Counted from the first letter of the stretch, positions 1 to 7,126 are shown. The stretch is DNA of 8,170 nt from Desulfobacteraceae bacterium UBA2230 (GCA_002348005.1 DDYQ01000111.1:1001-9170); one strand, 5' to 3'. Translations and numbers: made by a program. The notes: generated by a model from the sequence alone, not told the origin.

Positions 1-365
1 TTGAAGCGGTGGATTTCATCGACAAAGAGAATGGTTCGGCGGTGGTGTGTATTGAGTTGCGTCCGGGCCGCTTCGATCACGGCCCGAATATCCTTAACGC
101 CCGACAGGACTGCTGAAAAATGCACGAAATGCGACTGGGTGACACCGGCCACGATGCGCGCCAGGGTTGTCTTGCCGCTGCCGGGCGGCCCCCATAAAAT
201 CATCGAAAAGAGCTGATCGTGGCGGATCGCTTCGTAAAGCAACGTCCCCGGCCCCACAATCTCCGCCTGGCCGATGAAATCATCGAGTTTGCGCGGACGC
301 ATCCTTTCGGCGAGAGGGCGTGTCGCGGCCGTGCTATCATCGGCCAGCTGATCGAACATATCCAT
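1..365 (-). CDS. rarA: Replication-associated recombination protein A (RarA/MgsA), N-terminal part, cut by window edge
   Basis: RarA is a cytoplasmic AAA+ ATPase of the clamp-loader/RuvB-like group that acts at stalled replication forks and single-strand DNA ends. The first 121 residues are visible. The start reads MDMFDQ, followed by the family segment [17 protein letters not shown] (about residues 18-33). Walker A is GPPGSGKTT (59-67), and Walker B is [10 protein letters not shown] (112-121). RarA proteins are usually about 430-450 residues, so the sensor regions and the MgsA C-terminal tetramerisation domain lie beyond position 1. The start is well constrained: an in-frame TGA lies two codons upstream (371-369), so translation begins at ATG 365 or the second ATG at 359. 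The ribosome binding site is weak (GGGA about 8 nt before the ATG). The gene is transcribed divergently from the asmA-like gene. Confusion with RuvB is unlikely because the MRP..LDDF.GQ and [12 protein letters not shown] pattern suits RarA better. Confidence 0.93.
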   Translation of the reverse strand, partial: MDMFDQLADDSTAATRPLAERMRPRKLDDFIGQAEIVGPGTLLYEAIRHDQLFSMILWGPPGSGKTTLARIVAGVTQSHFVHFSAVLSGVKDIRAVIEAARTQLNTHHRRTILFVDEIHRF

Positions 366-455
366 AGATCAATCCCAATGCGTTATGGGCCGAAGAACAA
401 TCGTCCGCCTGCCCCCCGCCTTTACTTTATCCCCAATCAAGCTTAAAATGGGCCC

Positions 456-529
456 CGTCCGAAGTCCATGCGGCGATTATCCTTGCCAATCGCCACCGAG
501 TGAGACACGTTACGCGCACCCTTCGGACG
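456..529. repeat. 9-bp perfect inverted repeat in the rarA/asmA divergent spacer
   Basis: CGTCCGAAG at 456-464 is the exact reverse complement of CTTCGGACG at 521-529, with 56 bases between the arms. The arms bracket the candidate rarA -10 region, and the right arm lies 62 bp before the asmA-like start. Such spacing could suit a pair of operator half-sites, or it may be chance in GC-rich DNA. No regulator is assigned. Confidence 0.35.
476..504 (-). promoter_or_regulatory. Candidate sigma-70-type promoter for rarA
   Basis: On the minus strand, GATAAT (481-476) matches the TATAAT -10 consensus at five of six positions. Seventeen bases upstream is CTCACT (504-499), which matches TTGACA at only three of six. 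It would give a leader of roughly 100 nt before the rarA start. This rests on by-eye consensus matching alone, and the weak -35 leaves it tentative. Confidence 0.22.
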
Positions 530-590
530 TAGTATATGCACTGAACAGCGTTCCGACACATCAACGCCCAATCGCACTGCAGGAGGCCAT

Positions 591-2606
591 ATGCCCAAAG
601 CGCTCAAATGGATTCTCGGCATCATCGCCGGCGTGATCGTTCTGCTCGCTCTGGCCGTTATGATTGCACCCCTGGTCATCAATCTGGACAAATACAAGCC
701 GCAGATCGAAAACCAGGCAACCAAAGCCCTGGGCCGAACGGTTCGGTTGGGCGGTAAACTCGAACCTTCGATCTTCCCCTGGGTGGGCATCGGGATCTCG
801 GATGTGCGCGTCGGGAACCCAGCCGACTTTGAAGGCCAGGACTTTGTCTCCGTAAACAGTTTCGAGGTGCGCGTCAAGTTGTTGCCGTTGCTGTCGCGCG
901 AGGTCGAGGTGCAACGCCTGGTGGTGAAGTCGCCGGAAATCGTGTTGGAAAAGAAAAAAAACGGCAGGACCAACTGGGAGGGTTTGGGTTCCGGCCAAAA
1001 GCCCGCCTCCAAGCCCGAAACCAGGCCTGAACCTTCGGACCAAGGCGGGCTGCCCATCAAGACGCTGCAGGTCGCCGAATTCGCAATCAGTGACGGTCGG
1101 GTGACCTATATCGACCATGCCGCCGGAACCCGTCAGGAAATCCGGAATTTCAATCTGTCGGTAGACCATTTCACTCTGGACAAACCCTTCGATATCCGAA
1201 TGAATGCCGTAGCCGACGGCAAACCCCTGTCCGTGAACGGCTCCGTCGGTCCGTTGGGCGCCGAACCCGGCAAAAGCGTCTTGCCCCTCGACCTGCAGTT
1301 GACCCTTCTGCAAGTAATCGATGCAAAGCTGAAGGGGCGAATCGACCCATCGGGCAGTGCTCCCAAGATGGACCTGAACCTTTCGGTTCAACCGTTTTCG
1401 CCGCGTCGGCTGCTCGAGCAACTCCAGCAGCCGCTGCCCTTCACGCCCGCGGACGACGCGATTCTTCAAAAAATGGCCGTCTCCATGAAGATCGACGGAA
1501 CACCGGAGAAGGTCACGCTCTCCGATGGGGTTTTGCTGCTCGACGATTCGCGCATGACCTTCAGGGCCCAGGCTCAGGATTTCGCCAAACCCGATCTGAC
1601 CTTGACCGCCGACCTGGATGCCATCGACGTGGACCGATACCTTCCTCCTGCGGCGGCGCCCCCGTCGGATAGCGCCAAAACGCCCCCACCGCCGACTGAG
1701 CCGGCCGCTGCGCCGGATTTCGCGCCTCTGCGCACGCTGCTCCTGGACGCCGACATCAAAGTGGGCAAGCTGAAGGTCAAAAACGCCCGCCTGCAAAACG
1801 TCGCCGTCAAAGCGACCGCCAAAAACGGAATCATCCGGATCGATCCGCAGACCGAACTTTATAATGGACGTATGGCGGGCACCAGCGTGCTCAACGTGCA
1901 GCAGGCTCAACCGCGCAGCACTGCCAGCCTGAAACTCAGCGGCGTTCAGGCCGGGCAGTTGGTCAAAGACCTGCTCGAAAAGGATATTATCGCCGGCACG
2001 CTTTCATCAGATCTCAATCTGCAGTTCTCCGGCATCGAGTCCCAGACGATCCGCCGCACGTTGAACGGACAAGGCCTGCTTTCATTCACGGATGGAGCCC
2101 TTGTGGGCATTGACCTGGCGAATATGGTGCGCAACGTCCAGACGGCTTTCGGCCTGACCGCCAAACCGACCGAAAAACCACGCACCGACTTCAGCGAAAT
2201 GCTGCTTCCTTTTGCGGTGAATGACGGTCTGACCCGGATCAGTGACGCCCAGCTCAATTCTCCACTGCTGCGCGTCACGACCAATGGCACGGTCAATCTG
2301 GTTCAGGAGACACTCGATCTTCGCGTTTCACCAAAATTCGTGGCCACCCTGGTGGGTCAGGCCGATACGCAGCAACAGCGTTCCGGGGTCATGGTGCCGG
2401 TGCTGATCCAGGGCCTTTTGAATGATCCCAAATTCCGCCCCGATCTGAAAGCGATGCTGAGCCAGGAATTGCCTGGAAATCTGGAGGAGAAAAAACAAGA
2501 GGCCCAAAAGGAAATCGAAAAGAAAAAAGAGGAGCTTCGGGAAAGCGTTCAGAAAAAAGCACAGGATTTATTCAAGGGGTTGCCCTTCGGCAATCCGCAG
2601 CCATAA
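591..2606 (+). CDS. AsmA family envelope protein
   Basis: AsmA-like proteins are anchored in the inner membrane by one N-terminal helix and extend into the periplasm. Relatives such as TamB, YhdP and YdbH form long beta grooves linked to phospholipid transport and outer-membrane homeostasis. This 671-residue protein is close in length to E. coli AsmA (about 617). Residues about 7-30 form the transmembrane helix. Residues 32-132 carry the classic AsmA start: NLDKYKPQIE, then a LGR-V.L.GKLEPSIFPW block, then a KSPEIVLEKKKNGRTNWEGL block. Beta-rich repeats follow. A proline/alanine-rich linker lies at about 350-377. The conserved C-terminal AsmA region (about 390-625) ends in GLLNDPKFRPDLKAML. 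A highly charged Lys/Glu helix occupies about 632-660. The start is supported by AGGAGG at 581-586, four bases before the ATG. The LEA2 lipoprotein gene follows 97 bp downstream and may share its transcript. The family call is firm; the substrate is unknown. Confidence 0.93.
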   Translation: MPKALKWILGIIAGVIVLLALAVMIAPLVINLDKYKPQIENQATKALGRTVRLGGKLEPSIFPWVGIGISDVRVGNPADFEGQDFVSVNSFEVRVKLLPLLSREVEVQRLVVKSPEIVLEKKKNGRTNWEGLGSGQKPASKPETRPEPSDQGGLPIKTLQVAEFAISDGRVTYIDHAAGTRQEIRNFNLSVDHFTLDKPFDIRMNAVADGKPLSVNGSVGPLGAEPGKSVLPLDLQLTLLQVIDAKLKGRIDPSGSAPKMDLNLSVQPFSPRRLLEQLQQPLPFTPADDAILQKMAVSMKIDGTPEKVTLSDGVLLLDDSRMTFRAQAQDFAKPDLTLTADLDAIDVDRYLPPAAAPPSDSAKTPPPPTEPAAAPDFAPLRTLLLDADIKVGKLKVKNARLQNVAVKATAKNGIIRIDPQTELYNGRMAGTSVLNVQQAQPRSTASLKLSGVQAGQLVKDLLEKDIIAGTLSSDLNLQFSGIESQTIRRTLNGQGLLSFTDGALVGIDLANMVRNVQTAFGLTAKPTEKPRTDFSEMLLPFAVNDGLTRISDAQLNSPLLRVTTNGTVNLVQETLDLRVSPKFVATLVGQADTQQQRSGVMVPVLIQGLLNDPKFRPDLKAMLSQELPGNLEEKKQEAQKEIEKKKEELRESVQKKAQDLFKGLPFGNPQP

Positions 2607-2615
2607 TTCAACCGT

Positions 2616-2648
2616 CGGCCGCGCCCCGGCCGCTCACTTCCTGCGGCC
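2616..2648 (+). terminator. GC-rich hairpins after the asmA-like gene (weak or no terminator)
   Basis: Two overlapping stems can form just past the asmA-like stop. CGGCCG at 2616-2621 pairs with CGGCCG at 2627-2632 around a 5-base loop. Alternatively GGCCGC at 2628-2633 pairs with GCGGCC at 2643-2648 around a 9-base loop. The stems share bases and are mutually exclusive. Neither is followed by a run of T, so a normal intrinsic terminator is not supported. They may attenuate, protect the 3' end of the asmA transcript, or be chance. Confidence 0.3.
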
Positions 2649-2703
2649 AGGGGGCCATCCTGCGTAACTTCCGCCCTTCAAATTGGGGGGCAAGGAAACT
2701 CCG

Positions 2704-3207
2704 ATGAAACGAATCCGTTCCGTCAGCATCATACTCTTTTTACTAATCGTTGCGGCCGTCGCCGGCTGTGCGACCCTGGGCAAACGACTGGAACCGCCGC
2801 AGGTGAACCTGGCCGGCCTTCGCCTGGTTGATGTCAGTGCCTTCGAAATGGTGTTCGAGGTTGATTTGCGGGTCTTCAACCGCAATACGCAACCTCTTGT
2901 GATTCAAGGGATCGACTGTGGCTTGGATTTGAACGGCCGGCACTTGGCCCAGGGCGTGGCCGACCCGCGCAAAGAGATTCCGGCCTACGGCAGCGATACG
3001 GTGACCGTGCAGGTTTATTCCTCATTGCTGGATATGGTGGGCTTGGCCGGCAAACTGATTGCAGCGGCCCGCGACCAGGCGCCCGCTGAAATATGGACCT
3101 ACGCGGTGCAGGGCAGCTTGAGGATGGGCTCCGGGCTGCTGGACAAGATCCCCTTCGACGCCAGGGGTGAAATCGACCTGAAAGAGTTGGCCGGCACGCT
3201 GCAGTAA
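2704..3207 (+). CDS. LEA2 (LEA14/WHy-type) domain lipoprotein
   Basis: This is a small predicted lipoprotein of 167 residues. Residues 1-21 form a signal peptide with a basic start (MKRIR) and a hydrophobic core. The lipobox is VAGC, so Cys22 would be lipidated after signal peptidase II cleavage. The residue after Cys is Ala, which predicts outer-membrane sorting under the E. coli Lol rule. The mature part resembles the LEA type 2 / WHy beta-sandwich fold: PPQVNLAGLRLVDVSAFEMVFEVDLRVFNRN, followed by PLVIQGIDCGLDLNGRHLAQG and a late PFDARGEIDL strand. The family is known from desiccation-linked plant proteins and many bacterial lipoproteins, but its bacterial function is largely undefined. 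ATG 2704 is preferred over the in-frame TTG at 2683 because AAGGAAA (2692-2698) sits at suitable spacing and the protein then starts with a clean signal peptide. It follows the asmA-like gene and converges on the M48 gene across 35 bp with no evident terminator. Confidence 0.85.
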   Translation: MKRIRSVSIILFLLIVAAVAGCATLGKRLEPPQVNLAGLRLVDVSAFEMVFEVDLRVFNRNTQPLVIQGIDCGLDLNGRHLAQGVADPRKEIPAYGSDTVTVQVYSSLLDMVGLAGKLIAAARDQAPAEIWTYAVQGSLRMGSGLLDKIPFDARGEIDLKELAGTLQ

Positions 3208-3242
3208 GTCCGCTTGCCCTCCGGGACGACCGACATTACGGA

Positions 3243-4289
3243 TTACTCTCGACGGGATGACACAAACGGTTTGATGCGCTCGGCGGTCTGGGGGTGCGTG
3301 GCGATGTAACTTAAGATCTTGTCCCCCGAGTGTTTTCTCCTGTTGTGATCGAGCGTTTCAATTCGCGTTAAAATGTCAGCAAAATGATGGGGGGCGATAT
3401 GGTGCTGCATCAGGTAGTTCAGTGCGTACCGATCGGCATCATGCTCAAACCGGCGCGAATAGGCGGACTCAGTCAACAACACGGGAAGCCCCATGAACAG
3501 TTCCGATACTCCGGAAGCGTCACCGGTCAACGCCATAATCGCAAACGACAACAGAGAATTTTGAATAACCCGCCGCATGGCGTGCCGTTCGACAACATGC
3601 CCGATCTCGTGGACGAATATCGCCAATAGCTCGTCGTCATGTTCTGAAATCTTCACCAGCTCATCCGTGAAAACGATCGCGCCGGCAGGCAAGGCGAATG
3701 CATTGGGACCGGCGCCTCCCCCTCGTCGAAATTCCAGCGTCAACCTGAGTTCCGAATGGGCATGCATCACCGGTGCGAAGTGATTCTGAATACGGCTTCT
3801 GGTTTCCTCGTCCAGTTCGGAAGGTTTAAATACCACTTTGTCGAGAATCTGGAGCGTTTGTGACTCGGCGACCGTATAGACCGAGTGGGGCAGTATGGGC
3901 GCTATTGCTTTGGCGGATTGGGGAATGCCGTATATTACCGCGATGGCACCCAAAACAAGTGCAAGCAAAATGGCGGTCGAAATGTAGCGTTTTCTGGTTT
4001 CCAGAGCGTGAACCAGCAGGGTCCAGCGGCCTTTCTGAGTTTGCAGGAGGATTAAATCGACCGCCGCGTTGTCGCTGGTCTCGAAAGTACCCCCTATCGC
4101 AAAACTGATAAAGCGCGGGGTGTCGGCCAGGCGATCGGAGATGGTGGCCTGTATTCTATCTTGCCTCAATAGAAGTGTCTCGTCTTCCACCTTCTTCAAA
4201 CACATCGACCCGTTGCCGAAGACCTGAAGAACAGCCGCCGCACTCCTGGAGGTTTTGCCATCGTACCATTTGCCGCTTACATTGATCAT
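3243..4289 (-). CDS. M48 family membrane-anchored zinc metallopeptidase
   Basis: The protein is 348 residues from the chosen start. An N-terminal beta-rich cytosolic or accessory segment (about 1-100) opens with GKWYDGKTSRSAAAVLQV, a pattern I recall from M48 proteins encoded beside DUF898 genes. One transmembrane helix follows at about 103-121. The peptidase domain has the zinc site HEIGH at 227-231, where His227 and His231 bind zinc and Glu228 is catalytic. The third ligand is Glu282 in FEHDADRYA, and the late M48 motif THPQTAERI is at 331-339. All key residues are present, so it should be active. M48 members (HtpX, BepA/YfgC, Oma1, Ste24) act in membrane protein quality control. This one differs from HtpX, which has several membrane helices. 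ATG 4289 lies 13 bp after the DUF898 stop, with AGGA just upstream. A GTG at 4355 would add 22 residues and overlap DUF898 by 53 bp. Its substrate is unknown. Confidence 0.9.
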   Translation of the reverse strand: MINVSGKWYDGKTSRSAAAVLQVFGNGSMCLKKVEDETLLLRQDRIQATISDRLADTPRFISFAIGGTFETSDNAAVDLILLQTQKGRWTLLVHALETRKRYISTAILLALVLGAIAVIYGIPQSAKAIAPILPHSVYTVAESQTLQILDKVVFKPSELDEETRSRIQNHFAPVMHAHSELRLTLEFRRGGGAGPNAFALPAGAIVFTDELVKISEHDDELLAIFVHEIGHVVERHAMRRVIQNSLLSFAIMALTGDASGVSELFMGLPVLLTESAYSRRFEHDADRYALNYLMQHHIAPHHFADILTRIETLDHNRRKHSGDKILSYIATHPQTAERIKPFVSSRRE

Positions 4290-4302
4290 ATTCCTGCTGC
4301 TG

Positions 4303-5604
4303 TCAGAAGCCGAAATCAAAATCCATAAAATCAGAAATTTCTCCCCCCACCGCACTCACTTGCTTTTGTTGAACAGCGGTGAAGCCTTCCAGGTCGCCCG
4401 GGGCGTAAAGTGCCAGGTGATCGATCTTGTATCGATACGCCCGAACCTGGGCGATGGGGTGAAACAAACCGATGGTTAGAATGATCCCCAGGGTGTTCGT
4501 GAATGTGATCAGAGCATACTCTTTCAGCGCCATTTTGGACTCAAACCGAGGTTCGAACAGGGTAGTTGAATTGTACAGGAGATTCGTCGATTTCACAGTA
4601 AAAAAAGCAAACACGTAAAGATAAATCAGTGCTATGGCGAAAGGCAAAAGAGGAGAGGCGATGAAGAATACCAAAGCGACGGTTACAGCGCCCAGCGCTA
4701 AATGCAAAATAAAAACTAAAAACAGCTGATAGTAGTTCTTTGCGCCGGCATTGAACGTAAAGCGCATTCCACCATAGGCCATATTTTGTACCAGAAACTT
4801 CTGCTGACGGTAAAAGGCGTAGGGAGCCAATATGCCCAGGGTGAAAGGGACCAGAAGCGGCCAAAGCGTAAATACCTTCAGTGCCTCTTTATAGGTTCCT
4901 GTGAACCGAAAACGAATATTTCTCAAAACGCTGTTATGGGCATTGAAAGCCAGCGAACGAATCACCATCCAGGGCAGCGCGATAAACAGCACGGGTGTCA
5001 GGAGAAGATTCACGACGGGGAAAAAGTTGGATGTTACGGAGAAAGCAAGGAAAAACACGAAAGCAACGATCCTGCCCTTCAGGATGAGCATCGGATTGGC
5101 CACATACTGAAATGAAGATCCCTCTATCAGGGTATTCCCGTAAAAGTAGCGTTTGCGACGTACTTTGGCCCAAGCCGAGTAAATTCCCAAGGTGAGAATG
5201 GCCAGAATGACATTGACGACCCAAATCTTGAAATACTCGCCTCCGCTGCCAGTGAAATGGAACTGTTTTTTCACCGGCGCCGGGGGCATGAACGGCGGCT
5301 GCTGTATTTCTGCGGGAGGCGGCTCCATTTCAGCGATGCAAGCCTGAGGGCCTGTGGGGCAAGACCCAGCGGAGTCCATGGTGTTTCCTTGAGGCGATGC
5401 CTCATCTGGGGGTGCGGCCTGGTGCTGCGCCGATCGATTATCCGATCTGCGGTGTACCACATCCGCCAGCGAACGCCATTCGTTCATGGCAGTGCTGCGC
5501 ACCGGTGTGCGGGCATTGATCTTTTTGGCCTGTATCAGATGCTGCAGTTCTTCCTTGCTCACCGGACCGATCTCTTGAGCACCCTCCTTGTAATACCATC
5601 CCAT
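4303..5604 (-). CDS. GYF_2-DUF898 (YjgN-like) multi-pass membrane protein
   Basis: This 433-residue protein joins two parts. Residues about 3-49 form a GYF_2-type domain: WYYKEG at 3-8, then GPVSKEELQHLI, then NEWRSLADV. Residues 56-112 are a Pro/Gln/Ser-rich linker with Cys82 and Cys89. From FHFTGSGGEYFKIW (about 115-128) onward it is DUF898. About seven hydrophobic segments lie near 126-142, 178-194, 197-215, 246-265, 293-313, 316-336 and 365-384. Family-like motifs include LGIYSAWAKVRRKRYFYGNT (139-158). The C-terminal tail is acidic and aromatic and ends DFMDFDFGF. DUF898 has no established function; GYF-like domains often bind proline-rich peptides. The start at ATG 5604 is chosen over the in-frame ATG at 5658 because CGGAGG (5614-5609) lies four bases before it and the GYF_2 domain begins at once. 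The M48 gene follows 13 bp later, so the pair is surely co-transcribed. The 160 bp upstream to der shows no clear terminator or promoter. Confidence 0.9.
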   Translation of the reverse strand: MGWYYKEGAQEIGPVSKEELQHLIQAKKINARTPVRSTAMNEWRSLADVVHRRSDNRSAQHQAAPPDEASPQGNTMDSAGSCPTGPQACIAEMEPPPAEIQQPPFMPPAPVKKQFHFTGSGGEYFKIWVVNVILAILTLGIYSAWAKVRRKRYFYGNTLIEGSSFQYVANPMLILKGRIVAFVFFLAFSVTSNFFPVVNLLLTPVLFIALPWMVIRSLAFNAHNSVLRNIRFRFTGTYKEALKVFTLWPLLVPFTLGILAPYAFYRQQKFLVQNMAYGGMRFTFNAGAKNYYQLFLVFILHLALGAVTVALVFFIASPLLPFAIALIYLYVFAFFTVKSTNLLYNSTTLFEPRFESKMALKEYALITFTNTLGIILTIGLFHPIAQVRAYRYKIDHLALYAPGDLEGFTAVQQKQVSAVGGEISDFMDFDFGF

Positions 5605-5608
5605 GACG

Positions 5609-5614
5609 CCTCCG
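5609..5614 (-). promoter_or_regulatory. Ribosome binding site deciding the DUF898 start
   Basis: The minus strand reads CGGAGG here, four bases before ATG 5604. It supports the shorter start that places the GYF_2 WYY motif at residues 3-5. The alternative ATG at 5658 has no comparable site. Confidence 0.75.
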
Positions 5615-5764
5615 ACTGGAAGTGATTTAAATACGCCCGACGATCCGAACCGTGGCATGCAGAGGCAAGCACAGGATTCGGAGCCTTAGCCAAAAAGCCG
5701 GGTTACTCACAGGCAAATTTGAGGCCAACTTACCGGATGATACGCAATGTGAAGCATCGAAAGC

Positions 5765-7099
5765 TCAGCTTTTCTTCCCGGGGCTCAGCTTGCCGCTGCG
5801 CTGGCGGAAAAACAACCGCAGCGGCACCTGATCGAGTCCGGTAGCGGCACGGATCTGGTTCAGCAGATAGCGTTGATAGGAAAAATGGACCGCATCAGGA
5901 TAATTGACAAAGCTTACAAAGGTCGGGGGCTGGGTAGAAATCTGGGTGGAATAGTAGAATTTCAGACGTCGCCCCTTGTGCAGCGGAGGTTCGGCGCGCG
6001 TGGTGGCTTCGTACACGATGCGGTTCAGCTTTCCGGTGGTAATGCGGCTGGCATATTGATCGTAAACCGTGTTGATCAATGCGAACAGACGCTTGACCCG
6101 CAATCCGGATAGCGCTGAGACGCTCAGGACAGGAGCAAACGCCAGATATTTGGCGGTTTCATGCAAATGGCGCTCGAAACGGCGCGGATGGGCGTCTTTT
6201 GGCTGGAGCAAATCCCATTTATTGAGCACCCAGATACTGCCACAACCACGCTCATGGGCATATCCCGCAACCTTGATATCCTGCTCGGTAAGTCCCTCGG
6301 TGGCGTCCAGGACGATCAAGGCCACATCGCAGCGTTCCAGACTTTTCAAAGCCTTCAGAATGGAGAGCTTTTCCAGCTTAAGATCGACTTTGGACTTGCG
6401 CCGGATACCGGCGGTATCGATCAGCCGATAGGCGCGGCCGCCATATTCGCAAAGCGTATCCACCGCGTCCCGGGTAGTCCCCGGCGTTTCACTGACCACC
6501 AGGCGCTCCTGGCCGGTCAGGCGGTTGATCAAGGACGATTTGCCCACATTGGGTCGGCCGATCATGGCCACCGAGATGCGTTGGGGATCCCGCGCGTCAG
6601 CACTCTCGGGCAGCACGGCGGTCAACTGATCCAGAAAGTCAGGCACGCCGTAACCATGCTCGGCCGATAGGGTCGCCAGGCGATCCAGCCCCAGGGCATA
6701 GAAATCGGTGACCCGGTCCTCCTGATGGGTGCCGTCGACCTTGTTGATTACATGAAAGACGGGCTGGCGGCAGGGCCGCAGATAATCGATCAGGTCGCGA
6801 TCGAAAGGCGACAGGCCATTCTTTCCGTCCAGCACCAGGATCACGGCATCGGCCTCTTCTATCGCCTGCTGAACCTGCTGGCGGATATGGACGGCAAATT
6901 TATCGTCATCCCCGGAAATAAATCCGCCGGTATCCACCAGCATGAAAGCCTTGTCGTTCCACACGGCGGCGCCGTAATGCCGGTCGCGGGTTACGCCCGG
7001 CAGGTCGTCCACAAGGGCGTCCCGGCTTCTGGTAATGCGATTAAACAAGGTCGACTTGCCCACATTGGGGCGTCCGACAATGGCCACGATCGGTTTCAT
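5765..7099 (-). CDS. der: Ribosome assembly GTPase Der (EngA)
   Basis: Der is an essential GTPase with two tandem G domains that binds the 50S subunit during late assembly. The full 444-residue protein is present, close to the B. subtilis length of 436. The first G domain has GRPNVGKST (9-17), PGVTRD (34-39), DTGG (56-59), NKVD (119-122) and SAEHG (145-149). The second has GRPNVGKSS (181-189), PGTTRD (206-211), DTAG (228-231) followed by IRRKSKV, NKWD (293-296) and SAL (328-330). The C-terminal KH-like domain spans about 350-435 and ends in RQRSGKLSPGKKS, a basic tail. All nucleotide-binding motifs are intact. The ribosome binding site is weak (CGGGA just before the ATG), and a 5-bp hairpin lies directly upstream of it. 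The gene is divergent from the aminotransferase gene. The DUF898/M48 pair lies downstream on the same strand after 160 bp; co-transcription is possible but there is no functional reason to expect it. Confidence 0.98.
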   Translation of the reverse strand: MKPIVAIVGRPNVGKSTLFNRITRSRDALVDDLPGVTRDRHYGAAVWNDKAFMLVDTGGFISGDDDKFAVHIRQQVQQAIEEADAVILVLDGKNGLSPFDRDLIDYLRPCRQPVFHVINKVDGTHQEDRVTDFYALGLDRLATLSAEHGYGVPDFLDQLTAVLPESADARDPQRISVAMIGRPNVGKSSLINRLTGQERLVVSETPGTTRDAVDTLCEYGGRAYRLIDTAGIRRKSKVDLKLEKLSILKALKSLERCDVALIVLDATEGLTEQDIKVAGYAHERGCGSIWVLNKWDLLQPKDAHPRRFERHLHETAKYLAFAPVLSVSALSGLRVKRLFALINTVYDQYASRITTGKLNRIVYEATTRAEPPLHKGRRLKFYYSTQISTQPPTFVSFVNYPDAVHFSYQRYLLNQIRAATGLDQVPLRLFFRQRSGKLSPGKKS

Positions 7100-7111
7100 A
7101 GTCCCGTCCAG

Positions 7112-7126
7112 TCGGCAATCAGCCGA
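7112..7126 (-). other. Small hairpin in the der 5' leader
   Basis: TCGGC (7112-7116) and GCCGA (7122-7126) form a 5-bp stem with a 5-base loop. In der mRNA this stem would end 12 bases before the ATG, against the weak ribosome binding site. A stem this short is only marginally stable and often arises by chance. Confidence 0.25.

Noticed and set aside
1..446. Plus-strand open frames opposite rarA
   Set aside because: The minus strand encodes unmistakable Walker A and B motifs of RarA; the plus-strand products are low-complexity shadows.
951..962. A-run in asmA (A AAA AAC in the zero-frame phase of a -1 slippery heptamer)
   Set aside because: A -1 shift would meet a stop after about 23 codons and yield only the N-terminal fifth. 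No downstream stimulatory structure was evident, and Lys-Lys-Asn coding explains the run.
561..1910. Long 449-codon open frame antisense to the asmA-like gene, with another at 443-1060
   Set aside because: The translations are Arg/Gly/Gln-rich and resemble no family, and they lie opposite a clear AsmA coding region. GC bias at third positions readily creates such shadows.
3208..3242. Possible bidirectional terminator between the convergent LEA2 and M48 genes
   Set aside because: Only a 4-bp stem (GTCC/GGAC) with a 12-base loop and no T-run was found.
5644..5682. TCCGAA/TTCGGA inverted repeat upstream of the DUF898 start
   Set aside because: Only 6 bp with a 27-base loop, expected by chance, and not placed near a recognisable promoter.
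5605..5764. Terminator after der or promoter for the DUF898 gene
   Set aside because: A TATCAT-like -10 (minus strand, near 5740) lacks any -35, and the T-run in the spacer is not preceded by a stable stem.
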